NCBI GenBank assembly: GCA_029263715.1
Contig: JAJUFP010000003.1
Coordinates: 62,001-126,000, forward strand
DNA from: Nitrososphaera sp.
GTDB taxonomy: Archaea; Thermoproteota; Nitrososphaeria; Nitrososphaerales; Nitrososphaeraceae
Length of the DNA: 64,000 bases
Direction of reading: 5' to 3'
This document shows, piece after piece, positions 49,502 through 58,073 of this stretch (positions within the stretch are counted from its first letter, which is position 1; each line of letters begins with the position of its first letter). Below the pieces are notes generated by a model. That model searched no databases, had not been told where the DNA came from, and was given only the letters and a program-made list of their open reading frames with translations. The translations under genes and the position numbers were made by a program.

Positions 49502-51265
49502 TTATCTTACCGTGACAGACTTGGCCAGGTTGCGCGGATAATCCGGGTCGACGTTCTTGCCAACTGCCAAGTAGTAGGCAAGCAGCTGCAGCGGAATAAC
49601 CTCGACAATCGGGTAGAGCGCCTCTTCGCTAAGGGCCGGTATTGGGATCCAGTAGTCATACACATCTTCCTTGGAGTCAGAAATTCCTACCACTGTGGCC
49701 CCTCTTGCCTTTATTTCATGCGCATTTGAAATTGTATCATTGAATGTAGAGTCATGGGGGTTTAGGATCATCACCACCGTGTTCTTTTCCATCAGTGCCA
49801 GAGGGCCATGCTTCAGCTCACCGGCTGCGATGCCCTCTGCGTGGACGTATGCCAGTTCCTTTACCTTGAGTGCGCCCTCTAGGGCAATCGGGTAGTGCAG
49901 AAATCTCCCAAGTATATACAGGTCCTTGTGGTTCTTGAGCTCCTGCGCCAGCCTCTCTACTGTAGACTTGTTTGATAGCATTCTGTCTACCGCATGGATC
50001 AGCTTTTCCTTGTCTAACCCAAGCTTGCCTTCACTTAACTTGTCAGCTATGGAGTAGATAATGATCAGCTGGGCCGTGAAGCTCTTTGTTGCCGCAACCC
50101 CTATCTCCGGACCGCTGTTTGTACCCAGAAAAGAGTCGCTCATCCTTGCTAGCGAAGACGTTGTAACGTTTACAATGGACAGGATCTTGGTTCCCTGGTT
50201 CTTGGCAAGCCTTACAGAGTCCAGCACGTCAGCAGTCTCGCCGCTCTGCGAGATGGCAATCACGACCGAATCCTTATCCAAAGAGGACAGGATATACTTT
50301 GACTCGCTTGACATTATCGCCTCTACCCTGATCTTGGCATACCTTCCCAGCACATGCTTGGCAACCAGCGCAGAATGGTAGCTGGTTCCGCTTCCCACAA
50401 TGTAAACGTTCTTTGCGGCGGACAGAATCTTGCAGAATTCGTCTATCTTTTCTTCCTCTTGATTGTATGCCCTTATGATGCTGAGTTTTTGCTCGTCGAT
50501 CTCTTTCAGGGTGTGGTGAGCATACTTGCCTTTATCAATGTCCCCAAGCTCCCAGGCAACTTGGGTAATAGGGCGATTGACAGGGTTGCCTTCAAAGTCA
50601 AAGATCTCTACTTTATCATTATCAACAATTGTGATATCGCCGTTGTCCAGAAAGATTGCCTTGTCTGTATGCTCCAGGAATCCAAGTACATCGCTTGAAA
50701 CAAAGTACCCCTCCTTTGCTACGCCGATGATCAGAGGTTCTTCATACCTTGCTCCACCAATAGTTCCGTCCTGGAAGACCGCCACAAACGCATAAGCCCC
50801 CTGCAGCCTCTTGCATGTCTTGATCAAGGACTGCTTGATGCTCTCTGTCTCTATATAATAGCGGTGAAGCAGATGGGCTATGACTTCACTGTCCGTCTCG
50901 CTGGCAAAAATATAGCCCTCCTTGATAAGCTCTGCCTTCAACTCCTTGTAATTTTCAATAATTCCGTTGTGAACTACTGCAATTTTGTTATCACCGGCAG
51001 CATGTGGGTGAGCATTTTTGTCGGTAACACCACCGTGAGTGGCCCACCTCGTGTGACCTATCCCTATGTGACCTGACATATGGCTCATGTCAAGCTTGTT
51101 GTTAACTTCGGCAACCTTTCCTGTCCCCTTGCGAACCAGAAGCTTTCCCTCATCTAAGGTAGCTACACCAACGCTATCATAACCGCGGTACTCCATCCGT
51201 TTTAAGCTGTTAACGAGAATAGGCGCGGCAAAATCCTTGCCTTTGTAACCAATTATGGAACACAT
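49502..51265 (-). CDS. glmS: Glutamine-fructose-6-phosphate aminotransferase
   Basis: Makes glucosamine-6-phosphate from fructose-6-phosphate and glutamine, feeding UDP-GlcNAc and surface glycan synthesis. A 587-residue enzyme with Cys2 as the N-terminal nucleophile (MCSIIGYKG), then GHTRWATHGG, two SIS sugar-binding domains (VGSGTSYHSALVAKHV and SQSGETADVL) and the C-terminal PRNLAKSVTVR. The product pool links to the glycosyltransferase at 58 kb. TATA-like gctttaaatag is about 36 nt upstream, so a short leader is likely. Confidence 0.95.
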   Translation of the reverse strand: MCSIIGYKGKDFAAPILVNSLKRMEYRGYDSVGVATLDEGKLLVRKGTGKVAEVNNKLDMSHMSGHIGIGHTRWATHGGVTDKNAHPHAAGDNKIAVVHNGIIENYKELKAELIKEGYIFASETDSEVIAHLLHRYYIETESIKQSLIKTCKRLQGAYAFVAVFQDGTIGGARYEEPLIIGVAKEGYFVSSDVLGFLEHTDKAIFLDNGDITIVDNDKVEIFDFEGNPVNRPITQVAWELGDIDKGKYAHHTLKEIDEQKLSIIRAYNQEEEKIDEFCKILSAAKNVYIVGSGTSYHSALVAKHVLGRYAKIRVEAIMSSESKYILSSLDKDSVVIAISQSGETADVLDSVRLAKNQGTKILSIVNVTTSSLARMSDSFLGTNSGPEIGVAATKSFTAQLIIIYSIADKLSEGKLGLDKEKLIHAVDRMLSNKSTVERLAQELKNHKDLYILGRFLHYPIALEGALKVKELAYVHAEGIAAGELKHGPLALMEKNTVVMILNPHDSTFNDTISNAHEIKARGATVVGISDSKEDVYDYWIPIPALSEEALYPIVEVIPLQLLAYYLAVGKNVDPDYPRNLAKSVTVR

Positions 51266-51296
51266 TCCCTACTTCCCCATGTGTATGAAAGCGGCA

Positions 51297-51743
51297 CTAT
51301 TTAAAGCTAGGTACATTTTTAGCATCATCCATAATGATTATGTCAGTTTTTGTATAATAGCATTCTCGTTGGACATCAGCGTTTAATCTACCCATCAATA
51401 TGATTACGCCAACACCTCTGACAATTACAGCCAGGACGCTGAATTCCGGTGTTGTTATAGGAGTAATGGGCAGCTTTACCTCTCCCTTCTCTATCTGACC
51501 GGCTCTATCTTTTTTAATCATGTTTCCTTTATCGTCTACCAAGATTTTGGTTCCTCTTAATGGTTGCGGAGGCGGTGGATAATTGATGATCTTGGTCAAT
51601 GCATACGTAGCGTTTGGGCGCATCTTTGACAATCCTAGGTCTCCAAAAAAAGTTATCTGTGGCAAGGTGTTGGAGACCATAAAAAATAGGATCGCTCCGA
51701 TTGTTACTGGTGTCACAAACTTGAACATTAGTGTGAGTTTCAT
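51297..51743 (-). CDS. Membrane/secreted protein with a PEF-CTERM-like segment
   Basis: A 148-residue protein starting at ATG 51741-51743, with an N-terminal hydrophobic segment FVTPVTIGAILFFMVSNTL. Near the C-terminus TTPEFSVLAVIVRGVGVIILMGR resembles a PEF(G)-CTERM anchor with an Arg in the membrane part, but a further 26 residues follow, which is unusual for this tail. A TATA element (caaatattc, minus strand, about 51771) is 28 nt upstream. It is divergent from the radical SAM gene. Function unknown; the odd tail could reflect a frame slip near its end. Confidence 0.6.
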   Translation of the reverse strand: MKLTLMFKFVTPVTIGAILFFMVSNTLPQITFFGDLGLSKMRPNATYALTKIINYPPPPQPLRGTKILVDDKGNMIKKDRAGQIEKGEVKLPITPITTPEFSVLAVIVRGVGVIILMGRLNADVQRECYYTKTDIIIMDDAKNVPSFK

Positions 51744-51868
51744 GAAAGAAGTATTTATCTGTGCGATATTTGTTAGAATATTTGATAGCAAGCACTATCA
51801 GTTGCTATCGATTTTTTTGATGTTAGAGATTAGGCATAAAAGTACAAAACACACTCACAAGTCTGGAT

Positions 51869-53005
51869 ATGCCAAAGTCAAGCGAAATTTACAACGATGA
51901 AAAGGCGTTTTTTCATCTCGATCGCTTGGCAAGATTAAGGGAAAAAAAACCAATTGCCCCTACATGCATTCAAGTCGACCTTGAGGCTTTTTGTAATGAC
52001 AACTGTGGTTTTTGCACCACTAGAAAAGAAGATGGATTCAATATCGGAATGCTAAAATTAATTCAGATTAATGACAACCAAATCAAAAGAACGGAGGATA
52101 AATTCAAGCCTATTGGGATACCAAATCCCAATTCGGGTTTGCCATTTGAGATGGCGTATAGGCTACCGGAGATGATGAAGGATGCTGGCATTCCAGCAAT
52201 AGAATTAACGGGCGGTGGTGAACCTACCTTGTGGCGAAGATTTGATACATTAATTGAAAATCTTGTAAGAAATAACATAGAGATAGGTTTGGTTACAAAT
52301 GGCTCAAACATATCCGAAGAAAGAGCAAAGCTTCTGGGCGCGTCGTGTACTTGGATTCGATTTTCGATGGATACCTCAAACAAAACATTGCACAGAAAGA
52401 TCCATAGGACTCCAGGATATGATTTCGAGCGAAGGATCGGTAACATAAAACGGATAATCAAATTCAGAAATAGAGACCTGATAATCGGAGTGTCTTTTAT
52501 TATTCACCCCGATAACGCACATGACATTGAAAAAGCCTGTAAATTTTATAAAAAAATTGGAGTAGATAACATCAGATTTTCATGGATGTACGACAAGACA
52601 GGAAACGCCGGCCTTGAAGAAGAGAGAATAATGACAATAAAACAGACAATCTTGAAATGCAAGCAAAAATATGAAGATGAAAATTTCGCTGTACTGCATA
52701 AAGACAGCAGGATTGACCTGTATTCCCAACCAAATGATGATTTTACGACATGCTACTTGCAGAGATTTGTCTGGGCAATTGGCGCGGATTGCAAGGTCTA
52801 TCCATGCTGTATCAGGAAGTATGTTTCAGGCAGCGAGATCGGAGATATCATAAAGAAAACTCTGAAAGAAATAATCTACGATGAGAACACGATAAATAAA
52901 ATGGATTCCTTAAAACCACTAACCTGCTCGCCATGCTGGATGCGAGACAAGAATAAATTGATCGCAAAAGCAGTTGAAAAACCGCCGCATGTTAATTTTT
53001 TATGA
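51869..53005 (+). CDS. Radical SAM/SPASM-type enzyme
   Basis: A 378-residue radical SAM enzyme. The [4Fe-4S] motif is CNDNCGFC (C-x3-C-x2-C, in LEAFCNDNCGFCTTRKED); the SAM region has TGGGEPTLW. The C-terminal part has TTC, then ADCKVYPCCIRK and LTCSPCW, a cysteine set like SPASM auxiliary-cluster domains. Such enzymes modify peptides or make cofactors; no precursor peptide or partner is evident nearby. The AT-rich codon usage differs from core genes, a sign of possible transfer. Next to it is a possible RHH protein (140 bp downstream). Confidence 0.85.
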   Translation: MPKSSEIYNDEKAFFHLDRLARLREKKPIAPTCIQVDLEAFCNDNCGFCTTRKEDGFNIGMLKLIQINDNQIKRTEDKFKPIGIPNPNSGLPFEMAYRLPEMMKDAGIPAIELTGGGEPTLWRRFDTLIENLVRNNIEIGLVTNGSNISEERAKLLGASCTWIRFSMDTSNKTLHRKIHRTPGYDFERRIGNIKRIIKFRNRDLIIGVSFIIHPDNAHDIEKACKFYKKIGVDNIRFSWMYDKTGNAGLEEERIMTIKQTILKCKQKYEDENFAVLHKDSRIDLYSQPNDDFTTCYLQRFVWAIGADCKVYPCCIRKYVSGSEIGDIIKKTLKEIIYDENTINKMDSLKPLTCSPCWMRDKNKLIAKAVEKPPHVNFL

Positions 53006-53145
53006 TGTAGATTAAATCCTAAAACTAGTCTAAAGCCGCCAAGCTGGATAGGCTCATTATACGGCATTAATATCATGAAAATGCTACTATCTGCCGCTAT
53101 CTTTTGCTACAAAATGTTAATTACAGGAAGAAATAGACTAATCCT

Positions 53146-53799
53146 ATGAGAAAAAAGGAAAATTATGATGGTAATATACAGGATAGCGCATCAGACGAAT
53201 CCCAAGGAAAACAGATTAACATTAGATTGACCGATGAAGAATACGCAAAGTTGCTTAGTTTTGCTAAGGAAAGGGGAACGGAAAAAAATGAAACTGCAAC
53301 TGAAGTGGGAAGAGAAATAATTATTCATGCGATCAATTTCTGGGAAAAGAAACTAAGGAGAGGGGATGTTACTCAATCAAGATATGTAATTAGAAAGCAA
53401 ATGGAGATAATTGAACCCTCAAAGATAACAGATGAATTCATCGATTCGCTATCTAACGACATTCTGGACGAGATGGAGATTCAGGTAAATGAAAACCTTG
53501 ATTTTGGTGAGGTAGAAAGGAGGCTCCTTCTCTGGAACAGAGAAAACCATATGTCTGTAAAAAAGAAGGAATTTGATAACAAGATAATTTACTGCATAAA
53601 ACATGATCTTGGGACAAACTGGTCAAGTATTCATTGCAGGGTTTATACCAACATGTTCAAGAAATTGAATGTGATCTTTTCACTCGATAAAGCTGATGTA
53701 CAAGAGTATTTCGATGAGAACATGATCAGAATAGTCATACAAAAGACAGAAAATTTGATGAATTATGAAAGAGGCGTCAAGGAAGTGAAGACTCAATAA
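53146..53799 (+). CDS. Possible RHH-type DNA-binding protein
   Basis: A 217-residue charged protein. After a disordered N-terminus, GKQINIRLTDEEYAKLLSF and a following helix resemble a ribbon-helix-helix (about 24-65); the rest is helical and beta with no motif. It may regulate or partner the radical SAM enzyme, given the shared AT-rich composition and orientation. Its C-terminal half may bind a ligand or partner. No family recognised. Confidence 0.5.
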   Translation: MRKKENYDGNIQDSASDESQGKQINIRLTDEEYAKLLSFAKERGTEKNETATEVGREIIIHAINFWEKKLRRGDVTQSRYVIRKQMEIIEPSKITDEFIDSLSNDILDEMEIQVNENLDFGEVERRLLLWNRENHMSVKKKEFDNKIIYCIKHDLGTNWSSIHCRVYTNMFKKLNVIFSLDKADVQEYFDENMIRIVIQKTENLMNYERGVKEVKTQ

Positions 53800-53849
53800 A
53801 GCGACGGGGTAAAAATTCCTAAAAGAACCAAGCATGAATAGTTCAATTG

Positions 53850-53880
53850 TTCCTTGCAAGGAATCAGATATAATTATCTG
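53850..53880. promoter_or_regulatory. Two adjacent palindromes in the gap after the RHH-like gene
   Basis: TTCCTTGCAAGGAA (53850-53863, perfect 7+7) is followed after one nt by CAGATA-TAAT-TATCTG (53865-53880, 6-bp arms). They lie 50 bp after the preceding stop and 184 bp before the wHTH gene; both could be operators or a hairpin terminator. The rest of 53800-54063 has no recognisable gene. Confidence 0.4.
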
Positions 53881-54063
53881 AAATTTTAAAGTCTGTAGTT
53901 CACGTAGGGGTGATATTGGCTTTATATCGAATCAGTTGAATTGCATTAACATATAGGTCTTAATGATATAAATGAATATCACGAAAAATTATCCCTTATT
54001 GAAATGGGGATTTTTATAATTGCTCTTGTTATCTAGGGTAGAGCTGTAGGAAACCATCTGCCC

Positions 54064-54354
54064 ATGTCCCACGAATACCGAGACCGTATATACATTAGGA
54101 AGGACATTATCCTCAAACTCACGGAATACGGCGAGTTGAACCAGACCTCGCTTCTGAGCTACTGCGGTCTGAACCTGATCAGACACAAGGACATTCTGGA
54201 GGACATGGAAGCCAAAGGCATAATAACCAAAACGGAAGAACCGTGGGGTAACAAGAAGATAATAAAATACCGTGTCACGGAGAAGGGAAAACAATTTTGC
54301 AGGCATATTCTGGAACCGTACGAAGAAATGTTTCCAAGGAGGGATTCCAAATAG
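54064..54354 (+). CDS. Small winged-helix protein
   Basis: A 96-residue wHTH: IYIRKDIILKLTEYGELNQTSLLSYCGLNLIRHKDILEDMEAKGII and the KYRVTEKGKQF wing, the pattern of single-domain archaeal PadR/MarR-like regulators. It lies alone in the AT-rich stretch, with no clear TATA element at the usual spacing. A target cannot be named; the palindromes at 53850-53880 are possible sites. Confidence 0.75.
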   Translation: MSHEYRDRIYIRKDIILKLTEYGELNQTSLLSYCGLNLIRHKDILEDMEAKGIITKTEEPWGNKKIIKYRVTEKGKQFCRHILEPYEEMFPRRDSK

Positions 54355-54408
54355 ACCAGAAGGTAACAAAGTTAGTGAAGTGTTTTAAGAACAGAGACCC
54401 AAGGAGAG

Positions 54409-54783
54409 ATGACAATGTCTGAAGATGAGGAGAAGAAAGAAAAACGCGACAATATCTTTGAAGTACTGGACGATCTAATCTACCATCTGAATACAACCAG
54501 AAATATGTTTACATTTCTTATCATCTCATCCTTCATTCTTGCTCCGCTCTCCTTCATCGTGGCGGCGGTGTTTGTGCTCTATCCACGCTTTCTGAATATC
54601 TTGCTTCAGCGGGAGCCCGAACTTGGCGCGATAGTAATCTTGTTCATCGGAATTTCTGTAGTCCTCGCCGGAGTCTGGCTTGCTATTGGCATCAAAGAAA
54701 GATCCTTCTTCTCGAAATGGAACAAGAGATTCAATCGATTCATGTCGCTTAAAGAAAGGATGGATAGGGAGCTGGGCGACTAA
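54409..54783 (+). CDS. Small membrane protein, two transmembrane helices
   Basis: A 124-residue protein with an acidic N-terminus (MSEDEEKKEKRDN), helices at about 38-62 (FLIISSFILAPLSFIVAAVFVL) and 74-95 (GAIVILFIGISVVLAGVWLAIG), and a basic tail with MDRELGD. A gttttaag element near 54382-54389 is about 24 nt before ATG 54409; a second ATG at 54415 is also possible. Function unknown. Confidence 0.65.
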   Translation: MTMSEDEEKKEKRDNIFEVLDDLIYHLNTTRNMFTFLIISSFILAPLSFIVAAVFVLYPRFLNILLQREPELGAIVILFIGISVVLAGVWLAIGIKERSFFSKWNKRFNRFMSLKERMDRELGD

Positions 54784-54796
54784 ATCTTCAGTAACC

Positions 54797-54810
54797 TTGT
54801 TAATTAACAA
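54797..54810. promoter_or_regulatory. Perfect 14-bp palindrome upstream of a secreted-protein promoter
   Basis: TTGTTAATTAACAA lies about 15 nt upstream of the tttataaata TATA element of the gene at 54853. The placement just upstream of BRE/TATA suggests an operator. A similar short palindrome precedes the S-layer gene. Confidence 0.45.
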
Positions 54811-54852
54811 AGTCCCGTAACTCTTTTTATAAATACATTCCATGTACTGCTG

Positions 54853-55383
54853 ATGTCTATAGGAGCCTCAAAAAGAAAAGTGACTGCTGTGATGGCTGGA
54901 ATCATCCTAGTTGCTGCACTTTCAGCAACCGCTTGGTTCCCATCTTATGCAGCAGCGCAGAACGAAGACGGCCAAAGAAGGGTCGGAATAGTACACGGAT
55001 TTGGTGTAGCAGCTAACAGCGACACTGAACAAGGTACAAAAACTATATTTCACATGCTGATTCAACCAGATGATGACGAAGACACTGAAGAGACAGAGTA
55101 CAGTTTAGTTCGTGGAGTGGTTGGGATCGTAGACGATGGTGAGAAAGTAAGGTACACCATGGTCCCTGACACATGGGATATAGCAGTATCAGAAGAGGAC
55201 GAAACCTTTGAAGCATCTGGCCAAGTCGAGAACGAAGACGGAGATGAATTCGACGTACAACTAACTGGTACACACGGCATCGACATAGAGAATGGAGCTA
55301 TATGGGTGATAGAAGGTAGCTTGGAAGGTGAAGATCTAGAATACCAGCTATTCTACATCGCTCTTTCCAGGACGCCCAGTTAA
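54853..55383 (+). CDS. Secreted protein, acidic
   Basis: A 176-residue protein with a signal peptide (residues 1-36, ending YAAAQNED). The mature domain is beta-rich and acidic (DDDEDTEETEY). A ttataaata TATA element near 54826-54834 lies 24-26 nt from the ATG, so the transcript is leaderless. No homology to a known domain. It may be a small surface protein, with a T-rich run after the stop (55403-55411) as terminator. Confidence 0.75.
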   Translation: MSIGASKRKVTAVMAGIILVAALSATAWFPSYAAAQNEDGQRRVGIVHGFGVAANSDTEQGTKTIFHMLIQPDDDEDTEETEYSLVRGVVGIVDDGEKVRYTMVPDTWDIAVSEEDETFEASGQVENEDGDEFDVQLTGTHGIDIENGAIWVIEGSLEGEDLEYQLFYIALSRTPS

Positions 55384-55568
55384 GGATCACCCAGAACCTC
55401 TCTCTTTTTTTTGAAATAGATGATTGGGATACTGAACCAAGTTTCTGCCAAACACGAACATCCAAAATCCGAGATTGACATTAAATGTGGAAACATGTTT
55501 GGCGTATCATGGCAATTCACCAATCTCTAGTTTAATCATATTTCTCTATTAGGATATTTAATGATATA

Positions 55569-55588
55569 AATCTCTTAGATGAGAGATT
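55569..55588. promoter_or_regulatory. Inverted repeat upstream of the second secreted-protein promoter
   Basis: AATCTCT ... AGAGATT, 7-bp arms with a 6-nt spacer, about 35 nt upstream of the gctaaatac TATA-like element at about 55623-55632. Nothing else is recognised in 55384-55653. Confidence 0.35.
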
Positions 55589-55653
55589 GATAGTGAAATT
55601 AGCCAATGCAGTAAACCTAGTTGCTAAATACATGCTATCACTCTATTGACGTT

Positions 55654-56297
55654 ATGAACGACAAACAGCTCTTTTTGCAATGGCTGCCGCGTCTCTGGTC
55701 ACAGCGTTAGTGCTTGCGCCAGTGTTCGCTTCGGCCACAAATGGATTTCTACATGTAATACGATCGAAAATAGTGGTCGACAACGCAGAAGAGGAACTGG
55801 AAGCCAAGTTCATAACAGAAGCTAACATACCAAAAGACGGAAGTGGCGGAGCATTTGGGTACGGCGTCGTAACTTCTCAGACTGATGTGGATGGTACAGT
55901 GCTCGTGACCACAACTCATGCCGGTGTTCTTGACAGCGAGGATCAATCGGACGCCAATGACCCTGAATGGCACAACCACTATGTGAGGGTAGCGGAAGAT
56001 ACCGATGGTCACTGTGATGGCTTGGAAGTGGTTGACATCACGTGGGAATCTCCCGGCAGAGATTTTGAGAGAGACAACAGGGCCTTAATGGGCGACGTCC
56101 CGATGTCCTTTACAGGAACCCACAGTCTTGACAGAGATCGTGAAATATCCTTCGAGGCCGGTGCGCCTGCAGCTGGCATATCATTCACTTTAGAGCCTAT
56201 ATTTGAGGACGATACACTTGTTGCCGTCTGCGTAAACGACGTGACCGTGGCTGACAAGACAGTGATAAAGGAAGCAAGCGACAACGAGTCTGAATAA
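55654..56297 (+). CDS. Secreted protein with a split signal peptide
   Basis: The mature frame starts at ATG 55680 with MAAASLVTALVLAPVFASATNG, lacking the usual basic N-region. A TATA-like gctaaatac centred near 55628 is 26 nt before ATG 55654, whose frame begins MNDKQLF and then stops. The two fragments together would give a normal signal peptide if one base were added near the five-T run at 55672-55676. The mature domain (about 180 residues) is acidic with several Asp/Asn-rich turns. A terminator follows. Coordinates cover both fragments; the true start remains open. Confidence 0.6.
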
Positions 56298-56305
56298 GCG
56301 CAAAG

Positions 56306-56336
56306 GAAGAGTAAAATCTTCCACTCTTCTTTTTTT
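56306..56336 (+). terminator. Hairpin and T-tract after the secreted-protein gene
   Basis: GAAGAGT ... ACTCTTC (7-bp stem) followed by seven Ts, just after the stop at 56297. It fits a bacterial-like intrinsic terminator. Confidence 0.7.
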
Positions 56337-56578
56337 GGACCAAAATACTGATGCAGACTTGCTGTCTGTAAAATTTGCTTTTGCACTTAACAACTATCAA
56401 GTCTCGGAAACTGCTCTAATAAAATGACGCAGAATAAAAGCTGCCTCAATCAAACATTATAGAAAGTATACCGGAGTTACTAAATACAATAAACTGATAA
56501 CACAAGAGTTAAAAATTATTGATGCCATAATACTTATAAGCAATAGGTCAGGAGCTTTACGCAGAGGATATTAGGATC

Positions 56579-58063
56579 ATGAACAACAACGACAAGTCGT
56601 CCTACATGGGCGATATTGAAGATGTCAAACAGGTCATCAAATCATTAAATGATCCTAATAGCGTCGTTAGCGATGAAATTAACCCTTCCATGCAGGTCTC
56701 GTCTGATTACTCTTCAACTGAAAGCCCCCCGCTTGCTGAAAGCATAACTGTGCTCTACGTGGATGCTGATACCAGCTCGCACCTAGAGATGATAAGAAAG
56801 GTTGGAGACCGGTTCATACAGCTTCGGTCCTGCTTTACTGGCAAGGAAGCCTTGGAGTTGCTTACACGTCAAAAGTTCGATGTCATACTTTGTGAGTTAT
56901 CTCTGCCAGACGTTGATACTTTCTATATTATTGAACAATACGCACCAAGAATGCCAATTGTCATAACTTCTGCATTTGAGGATGCAGAGCGCATAAAGAT
57001 GGCTGAAAAGGCCGGCGCTGTAGGATTTATTGCGAAGAATTATTCTGGATTAAGAATTATCATCTCACTTTATACCGCCATCGACAAATGGAAGAAGTAC
57101 GATGATTACGCTTACAAGAAGCGGCTAATCAACAATCCTCATGTAAAAGAAGTACTGCAGACCGTTATGAATAATCCGGCAAAACAACAAGTAAAGCATG
57201 AAATATGGTATGACAACCTGACTCTCGAAACAACGGCGACCAATACAAAGATCTTGGAATCGCTCGTTGACGCCGGCTACATCGGCAAAGAACAAACCGA
57301 GATGACTTTGTCGTGTCCGCATTGCAATTCCATGAACCTCACTCCAAAATACGGTTGTCCAAATTGCGGAGAAAGCAATTTCTCAAGAGGCACCGTACTT
57401 GAGCACAAGTGTGGATTTACTGAATTTGAAAATCGATTCATAAAACCAGATGATGGCAAGCTGGTCTGCCCCAAATGCAACAAAGAATTGAAAACGCTGG
57501 GCGTTGATTACTTTAAGATGGATTCTGCTTTCCGGTGCCAGAAATGCAGTAACGTTTCCATCACGCCAGACACCAGATACAGGTGTAATGATTGTGACCA
57601 CCAAGACTTCAGAATCTCCGAAGGAAACTGGGCTCCATTATACGGCTATTCTCTAAAACCTGAAATGTTTGCAGAGATAAAGCAGAATACAATATCATTA
57701 GATCAGATCAAAGAGTTTCTATCCTCCAAAAGTTTCCAGCTTGACTATGACAACAAGATTGGGATTACACAACCTGAATTGCTGTCATTCGATCTGGTGG
57801 CCCAGAAACCAGGAATTTACGTTGTTGGCGTCATAATGGGCTCTTACATAGAAGAAAACTTCATGAGACTGGTTAAACTGGGAACATTGCCGGGACCTAT
57901 AGATACCAAGATATTCCGATTCGCACTGATGTTCTCCAAACCAACTGATGTCACAAAGTATCTGCTGAAAAAATTTGATATCTACCCGATAGTTACTGAA
58001 GATGAAACAGACATGCTGCTAAAGTTCAAGGGATATTACTCGAACGTTGTAAAAGGTATGTAG
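56579..58063 (+). CDS. Receiver-like regulator with zinc-ribbon TackOD1-type output domain
   Basis: A 494-residue protein. A REC-like fold (about 56-170) has the acidic pocket VDAD (62-64), the Thr/Ser switch (about 130) and Lys153, but the phospho-accepting Asp is Glu106 (VILCELSLPD). After a linker comes a cysteine-rich region with CPHC, CPNC, CPKC, CQKC and CNDC pairs (about 240-345), typical of the thaumarchaeal output domain TackOD1, and a C-terminal domain of about 150 residues. It lies 10 nt upstream of a processive glycosyltransferase, so they are co-transcribed. A cttataag TATA element near 56532-56539 gives a leader of about 18 nt. Confidence 0.85.
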   Translation: MNNNDKSSYMGDIEDVKQVIKSLNDPNSVVSDEINPSMQVSSDYSSTESPPLAESITVLYVDADTSSHLEMIRKVGDRFIQLRSCFTGKEALELLTRQKFDVILCELSLPDVDTFYIIEQYAPRMPIVITSAFEDAERIKMAEKAGAVGFIAKNYSGLRIIISLYTAIDKWKKYDDYAYKKRLINNPHVKEVLQTVMNNPAKQQVKHEIWYDNLTLETTATNTKILESLVDAGYIGKEQTEMTLSCPHCNSMNLTPKYGCPNCGESNFSRGTVLEHKCGFTEFENRFIKPDDGKLVCPKCNKELKTLGVDYFKMDSAFRCQKCSNVSITPDTRYRCNDCDHQDFRISEGNWAPLYGYSLKPEMFAEIKQNTISLDQIKEFLSSKSFQLDYDNKIGITQPELLSFDLVAQKPGIYVVGVIMGSYIEENFMRLVKLGTLPGPIDTKIFRFALMFSKPTDVTKYLLKKFDIYPIVTEDETDMLLKFKGYYSNVVKGM

Positions 58064-58073
58064 AAGCCAAGTC

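Noticed and set aside
56755-56900. The receiver domain as a standard phosphorylated response regulator
   Set aside because: The acceptor position is Glu106, so ordinary phosphotransfer is unlikely; no histidine kinase lies nearby.
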